Translations under genes and position numbers: made by a program
Source: Limiplasma sp045538465
Lineage (GTDB): Bacteria > Bacillota > Clostridia > Christensenellales > Aristaeellaceae
Direction of reading: 5' to 3'
DNA: 24,395 nucleotides
Assembly (NCBI GenBank): GCA_045538465.1
Contig: JAZSRK010000129.1
Coordinates: 1 to 24,395, forward strand
Shown: positions 21,224 through 24,395 of the stretch, piece by piece
How positions within the stretch are numbered: position 1 is the stretch's first letter
Layout of the letters: every line of letters starts with the position of its first letter
The notes under the pieces: generated by a model
What the model saw: only the letters and a program-made list of their open reading frames with translations
Told to the model about the DNA's origin: nothing
Databases searched by the model: none

Positions 21224-21271
21224 GTGGGTGGATAGATAAGTGTGGATATTTGATTGATTAAGAGACGAAGC

Positions 21272-23290
21272 TTATGGCTGAATATAGGAAAGGTCAATCC
21301 ACATAGCAGGGCGTGTTCCATAACCACGTGAATTAGTGTTTGGTGTATATTCATCTGATGAACCACCAGGAAGGATGGCGTTAAAGCCAGATTTTTTATT
21401 TGAGGAATCTCGCAGCATCCAATATCCATGTTCGTTGCTTGTTGTACTGTCGTTTTTTATGCTTCTTCTATAATCGGACATTTTGGCACAGCGTTGATCA
21501 GGAGTGAGATACCAATAGACTTCGTCGAGACTTAACAGAAAAATCCTATCCGTAGTATAAATGGTGGTGTCAACATAGTTAGTGCTTAATTCCGTGTAAT
21601 GAATATGGCTTTGATCACTCGCTGAGAAACACTCGTTAAAAAAGTCATCATTTAACCATTCACGGATGTCTGAGTTTTTCCAGTTCTTTTTGGATGCAGA
21701 GTCACCTGAATAAAAGCATTGCATGTCGAGGATATATTCAGATAAAACAAGGGCCTTCCCTTCATAATGGTTAATGTCAATCACAATCCAGTTAACGGGC
21801 TCTTTACCATTATCTCGTATTGCATCTTGCTCATAATAACCAATACGAACCAAGTCACCTACCTGTAATGGAGCGGGAGTGGGTACAGGAGTAGGTGACG
21901 GCGTGGGTTCCGGAGTAGGTGTGGCCGTAGGCTCTGGCGTAGGTGTTGGGCTAGGCGTGGGAGTTGGAGTTGGTGTGGGAGTAGGCGTAGGAGTTGGTGT
22001 AGGAGAGGGTGTGGATGTTGGAGACGGCGTTGGCGTTGGTGTGGCAGTAACAACGACCGTCGGTGTGGCTGTAGTTGTTACTTTTGGATTACTCTTGTTT
22101 TGCTCACCCGCGCTCATACCCAGCACAAATGCCAGCACCACGACCAGCGCGATACAAGCGATCGGCCAATAACGTTTGCAGATGTGTGCCAGTTTTCTCG
22201 ATACCCCTGTTTTTTGCTGCAGCTCTTTGGGCAACGGTTTTCCCTTGGCGCAGCATTGCAAAGCTTTGAAAAAATCGCTGGCTTTCTGGTAGCGGTCTTC
22301 CCGGCGATAGGCGCATGCACGCAAGATCACCTGCGCGAGCTGAGGTCCGGCATCGCAGGGGGGCGGCAGTTCAAACCCGTTGTAGCGCAGCAAACGTGCA
22401 CGTTCGCTGGGTGTCAGAAATTCATCATCTTCAACATTGTTTTTCTGTTGGTACGTCCGGTAGTTGGCTGTGGCTTCTTCTGAAAGGCTGCCTTCCTCTG
22501 TAAGAAAGGGGAATTGGTTGCGGTTGTAAAGCTTGTAGAGGATAATGCCCAGCGAATAAATATCGGAACGGTGGTCGCTGCGCATTTTTTGCTGCTTGGT
22601 TTCCAGCTCGTAAACTTCAGGCGCCATGTAGGGGCGGGTGCCGTGGAAGCCGATGGTGGTAAACTCGCTTTCCAATTTGGCTTCGCCAACGTCGCTCAAG
22701 TAGAAGTGGTAGCTATCGTCCATCAGTATGTTGCCGGGCTTGATGTCCCGGTGATAAACGCCTTTTTCCTCAAAGCTCATCAAGGCATGAGCCATCTCCA
22801 TGCCCAGCCGCATGCGACCGTTCTGGCTGTCCGATACCAAGGGCAGCCATTCTTTGTGGTTTTTGTATAATGGCATGCAAATAAGCACAGCGCGCTGGCA
22901 CACTGTTTCGCCTACTTCGTTTTGGAACGTGCGCTGCAGATACTCCGGCTCTTCCAGATACTGGATGATATACTTGTCGCCTTGGAAGCGGGTCATAATT
23001 TCCGCTTCCCGCTTGCTGGCAGCAAAACGTGCCTGAAAGAATTCATCTTCCGGGCTGTTTGGCCTGCTGCATTGGTTAATATCCATGGGGTTGGGGATGA
23101 ATTTGAGGACGGCAGGTCTGCCGGTCTCGCGGTGAGCGATCTTGAAAATGCGCGAAAACGTGCCTTGGTCAAGATAGGAGACTACCTCCCAGTTTTGCAA
23201 GATGCGGCTTTGGGGCTGATAAGCCATCAGTTCTTTCAGCCACAGATCTTTGTAAATGGCGGTTTGGGAGGTCTTGTTGGGGTTGGACAT
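21272..23290 (-). CDS. Transmembrane Ser/Thr protein kinase with Pro-Thr stalk and DUF6273-like outer domain
   Basis: This 672-aa Hanks-type kinase is paralogous to the 4154-6247 product across the whole kinase domain (e.g. LDQGTFSRIF, VLICMPLY, GVYHRDIKPGNI, SDHRSDIYSLGI in both). Key residues are Lys63, HRDIKPGN (180-187), DVG in place of DFG (200-202) and APE (223-225). A membrane helix at about 374-392 is followed by a Pro-Thr/Ser-Pro stalk (402-474). The outer domain (476-672) has W-I-V-I-D, L-S-E-Y-I-L, S-D-I-R-E-W-L-N, Y-W-M-L-R-D and G-x-R-P-A-M-W-I, typical of DUF6273-like domains in clostridial surface proteins. GAGGTGATC lies upstream of the ATG. It converges on the T7SS operon and lies 34 bp after an LRR gene in the same orientation. 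Confidence 0.92.
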   Translation of the reverse strand: MSNPNKTSQTAIYKDLWLKELMAYQPQSRILQNWEVVSYLDQGTFSRIFKIAHRETGRPAVLKFIPNPMDINQCSRPNSPEDEFFQARFAASKREAEIMTRFQGDKYIIQYLEEPEYLQRTFQNEVGETVCQRAVLICMPLYKNHKEWLPLVSDSQNGRMRLGMEMAHALMSFEEKGVYHRDIKPGNILMDDSYHFYLSDVGEAKLESEFTTIGFHGTRPYMAPEVYELETKQQKMRSDHRSDIYSLGIILYKLYNRNQFPFLTEEGSLSEEATANYRTYQQKNNVEDDEFLTPSERARLLRYNGFELPPPCDAGPQLAQVILRACAYRREDRYQKASDFFKALQCCAKGKPLPKELQQKTGVSRKLAHICKRYWPIACIALVVVLAFVLGMSAGEQNKSNPKVTTTATPTVVVTATPTPTPSPTSTPSPTPTPTPTPTPTPTPTPSPTPTPEPTATPTPEPTPSPTPVPTPAPLQVGDLVRIGYYEQDAIRDNGKEPVNWIVIDINHYEGKALVLSEYILDMQCFYSGDSASKKNWKNSDIREWLNDDFFNECFSASDQSHIHYTELSTNYVDTTIYTTDRIFLLSLDEVYWYLTPDQRCAKMSDYRRSIKNDSTTSNEHGYWMLRDSSNKKSGFNAILPGGSSDEYTPNTNSRGYGTRPAMWIDLSYIQP
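21869..22087. repeat. Low-complexity Pro-Thr codon repeat in the second kinase gene
   Basis: Within the kinase gene, a minisatellite of 6- and 12-bp units (GGNGTN on the plus strand) encodes alternating Pro-Thr/Ser-Pro residues of the extracellular stalk. Its length is likely to vary between strains by slippage. Confidence 0.85.
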
Positions 23291-23324
23291 AAGATCACCT
23301 CAGTTGGGTTTGATGGGGGGAGAG

Positions 23325-24395
23325 TTATTTGTTTTTACAGGGGATGCCGTTTTCTTTGGCGTAGGTTGCGGCATCGCTGCCGGAGGGGGTGATGATGGTG
23401 AGCTTGGGGCAATCCTCGAAAGCGCTAGATCCGATGGATGTAACACTGTCTGGAATGGTGATACTGGAGAGAGAAGTGCAACCTGAGAAAGTACTATATC
23501 CGATGGATGTTACACTGCTTGGAATAGTGATGTTAGTTAGAGAGATGCAATCTAAGAAAGCACAATATCCGATGGATGTTACACTGCTTGGAATGTTGAT
23601 GTCTTTGAGGGAGTCACAAAAGGCGAATGTATAGTTTCCAATGGAAGTAACACTATTAGGAATAGTAATGGTTTTGAGTGAGTCGTTACTCCAGAAGGCA
23701 TAATCCCCAATGACTTTTGTGTCAGAAGGAATTTCATAATCACGATTCTCAAGAACATATGGATAGCAGACTAGCTTTTTCTCAGCTTTGTTGAACAAAA
23801 CCCCATCTTTCATCTCCAATACAGGATGATTTTTTGATACGTTAATGTTGATCAGTTCTATGCAACCCCTAAAAGGATTACTCCCGATTGTTGTAACACT
23901 ATCAGGAATGTAGATGCTGCTGAGCGAGAAACAAAGTTGAAAAGCATCATTACCAATGAAGATTACACCATCAGGAATAGTGATGTCCGTGAGGGAATCA
24001 CAAAACTCAAAAGCGTTATTCCCAATTCCCACAATCTGATATTTGTCAATTTTAGATGGTATATTCAATACTACATCATTCCCGGAATAACCGGTAATCA
24101 CAGCCAAATCGTTTGCGTACACATCCAGCCTGTAATTGTTGAGCGTTACAGTACCTGTTGAGCCTTTTGCAAGTATTTTTTCAACGTTTGCTACAGAACT
24201 GGCAGCATTCCCCGTTTGGTGCTGAATGCTATTATTTATAGCGAACTTCTCGGTATAGCTGCCAGGTGTAACGGTAAGGGTGATTTTGGGGCAATTGAAG
24301 AATGCGCGATCGTTGATGGATGTAACGCTTTGAGGAACGGTAATGCTGGTGAGGGAATCGCAATAAGAGAAGACTCTATTTCCAATGGTTGTAAT
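23325..24395 (-). CDS. BspA-type leucine-rich repeat protein (5' end outside window)
   Basis: The minus-strand frame is open from the window end (24395) to the stop at 23325, giving 356 visible residues. The GTG at 24120-24122 is internal, since LRR-coding sequence continues upstream of it in frame. The protein consists of 23-residue LRR_5/BspA repeats (L-x-x-I-x-I-P-x-S-V-T-S-I-G-x-x-A-F-x-x-C) in two blocks split by a non-repeat linker encoded around 24030-24270. It closes with D-A-A-T-Y-A-K-E-N-G-I-P, the usual BspA end module. These proteins are mostly surface or secreted adhesion/recognition proteins. One module (N-H-P-V-L-E-M-K-D-G-V-L-F-N-K) matches the LRR domain of the kinase at 4154. 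A kinase or membrane part could lie upstream. It is likely co-transcribed with the kinase gene that follows 34 bp later. Confidence 0.85.
   Translation of the reverse strand: MTTIGNRVFSYCDSLTSITVPQSVTSINDRAFFNCPKITLTVTPGSYTEKFAINNSIQHQTGNAASSVANVEKILAKGSTGTVTLNNYRLDVYANDLAVITGYSGNDVVLNIPSKIDKYQIVGIGNNAFEFCDSLTDITIPDGVIFIGNDAFQLCFSLSSIYIPDSVTTIGSNPFRGCIELININVSKNHPVLEMKDGVLFNKAEKKLVCYPYVLENRDYEIPSDTKVIGDYAFWSNDSLKTITIPNSVTSIGNYTFAFCDSLKDINIPSSVTSIGYCAFLDCISLTNITIPSSVTSIGYSTFSGCTSLSSITIPDSVTSIGSSAFEDCPKLTIITPSGSDAATYAKENGIPCKNK
23420..23640. repeat. 69-bp tandem DNA repeats coding LRR units
   Basis: The LRR-coding DNA repeats every 69 bp (23 codons). The 29-bp stretch at 23497-23525 is repeated identically at 23566-23594, with a diverged copy at 23428-23456. 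Near-identity at DNA level points to recent unit duplication or gene conversion. Confidence 0.85.

Noticed and set aside
21869..22087. Regular short repeats considered as a CRISPR array
   Set aside because: Units are 6-12 bp with no unique spacers and lie in frame inside a kinase gene, coding Pro-Thr residues.

Overview
The window looks like the chromosome of an anaerobic member of the Bacillota, class Clostridia. The evidence is the strong AGGAGG-type ribosome-binding sites, the TTGACA/TGnTATAAT-like promoters, a MutS2-family gene, a Firmicutes-style type VII secretion (T7SS) ATPase with an N-terminal FHA domain, Pro-Thr linkers, BspA-type leucine-rich repeats and a DUF6273-like domain. Family and species cannot be fixed from sequence alone.

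Layout. Bases 1-417 are the 3' end of tuf (EF-Tu), closed by a bidirectional terminator. Bases 495-3720 hold a minus-strand operon: a MutS2-like ATPase that lacks the usual Smr nuclease domain, a GNAT acetyltransferase and a SAM methyltransferase. It is read from a near-consensus promoter whose ~210-nt leader can fold into a long rod-like RNA. The only gene-free stretch over 300 bases, 3721-4153, holds this RNA, two divergent promoters and AT-rich repeats.

Bases 4154-21139 are a 17-kb run of plus-strand genes ending in a strong terminator at 21185-21223. They form one T7SS locus merged with a Ser/Thr phospho-signalling set. In order: transmembrane Ser/Thr kinase with an outer LRR domain; membrane protein with six T-V-N-P-Y-like motifs in a cytosolic tail; 86-aa membrane protein; membrane-anchored PP2C phosphatase; EssC-type FtsK/SpoIIIE ATPase with FHA; LytTR regulator; EsaB/YukD ubiquitin-like protein; WXG100-like protein without the Trp; transmembrane VWA/FHA protein; second membrane FHA protein; small helical protein; four consecutive WXG100 proteins with their own promoter; a 480-aa putative secreted effector; a DUF3592-like membrane protein; and a DUF4176-like protein. 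No recognisable EssA, EssB or EsaA is present in the window.

Bases 21272-24395 (minus strand) carry a second kinase, paralogous to the first but with a long Pro-Thr stalk and a DUF6273-like outer domain. Upstream of it is a BspA-type LRR gene that runs off the window end.

Working model (inference): the kinase senses something outside the cell through its LRR domain and phosphorylates threonines in the T-V-N-P-Y scaffold and possibly other proteins. The FHA domains of EssC, of the VWA protein and of the 188-aa membrane protein dock on these phosphothreonines and assemble or gate the secretion machine, and the PP2C enzyme resets it. The WXG100 proteins and the 480-aa protein would be the cargo.
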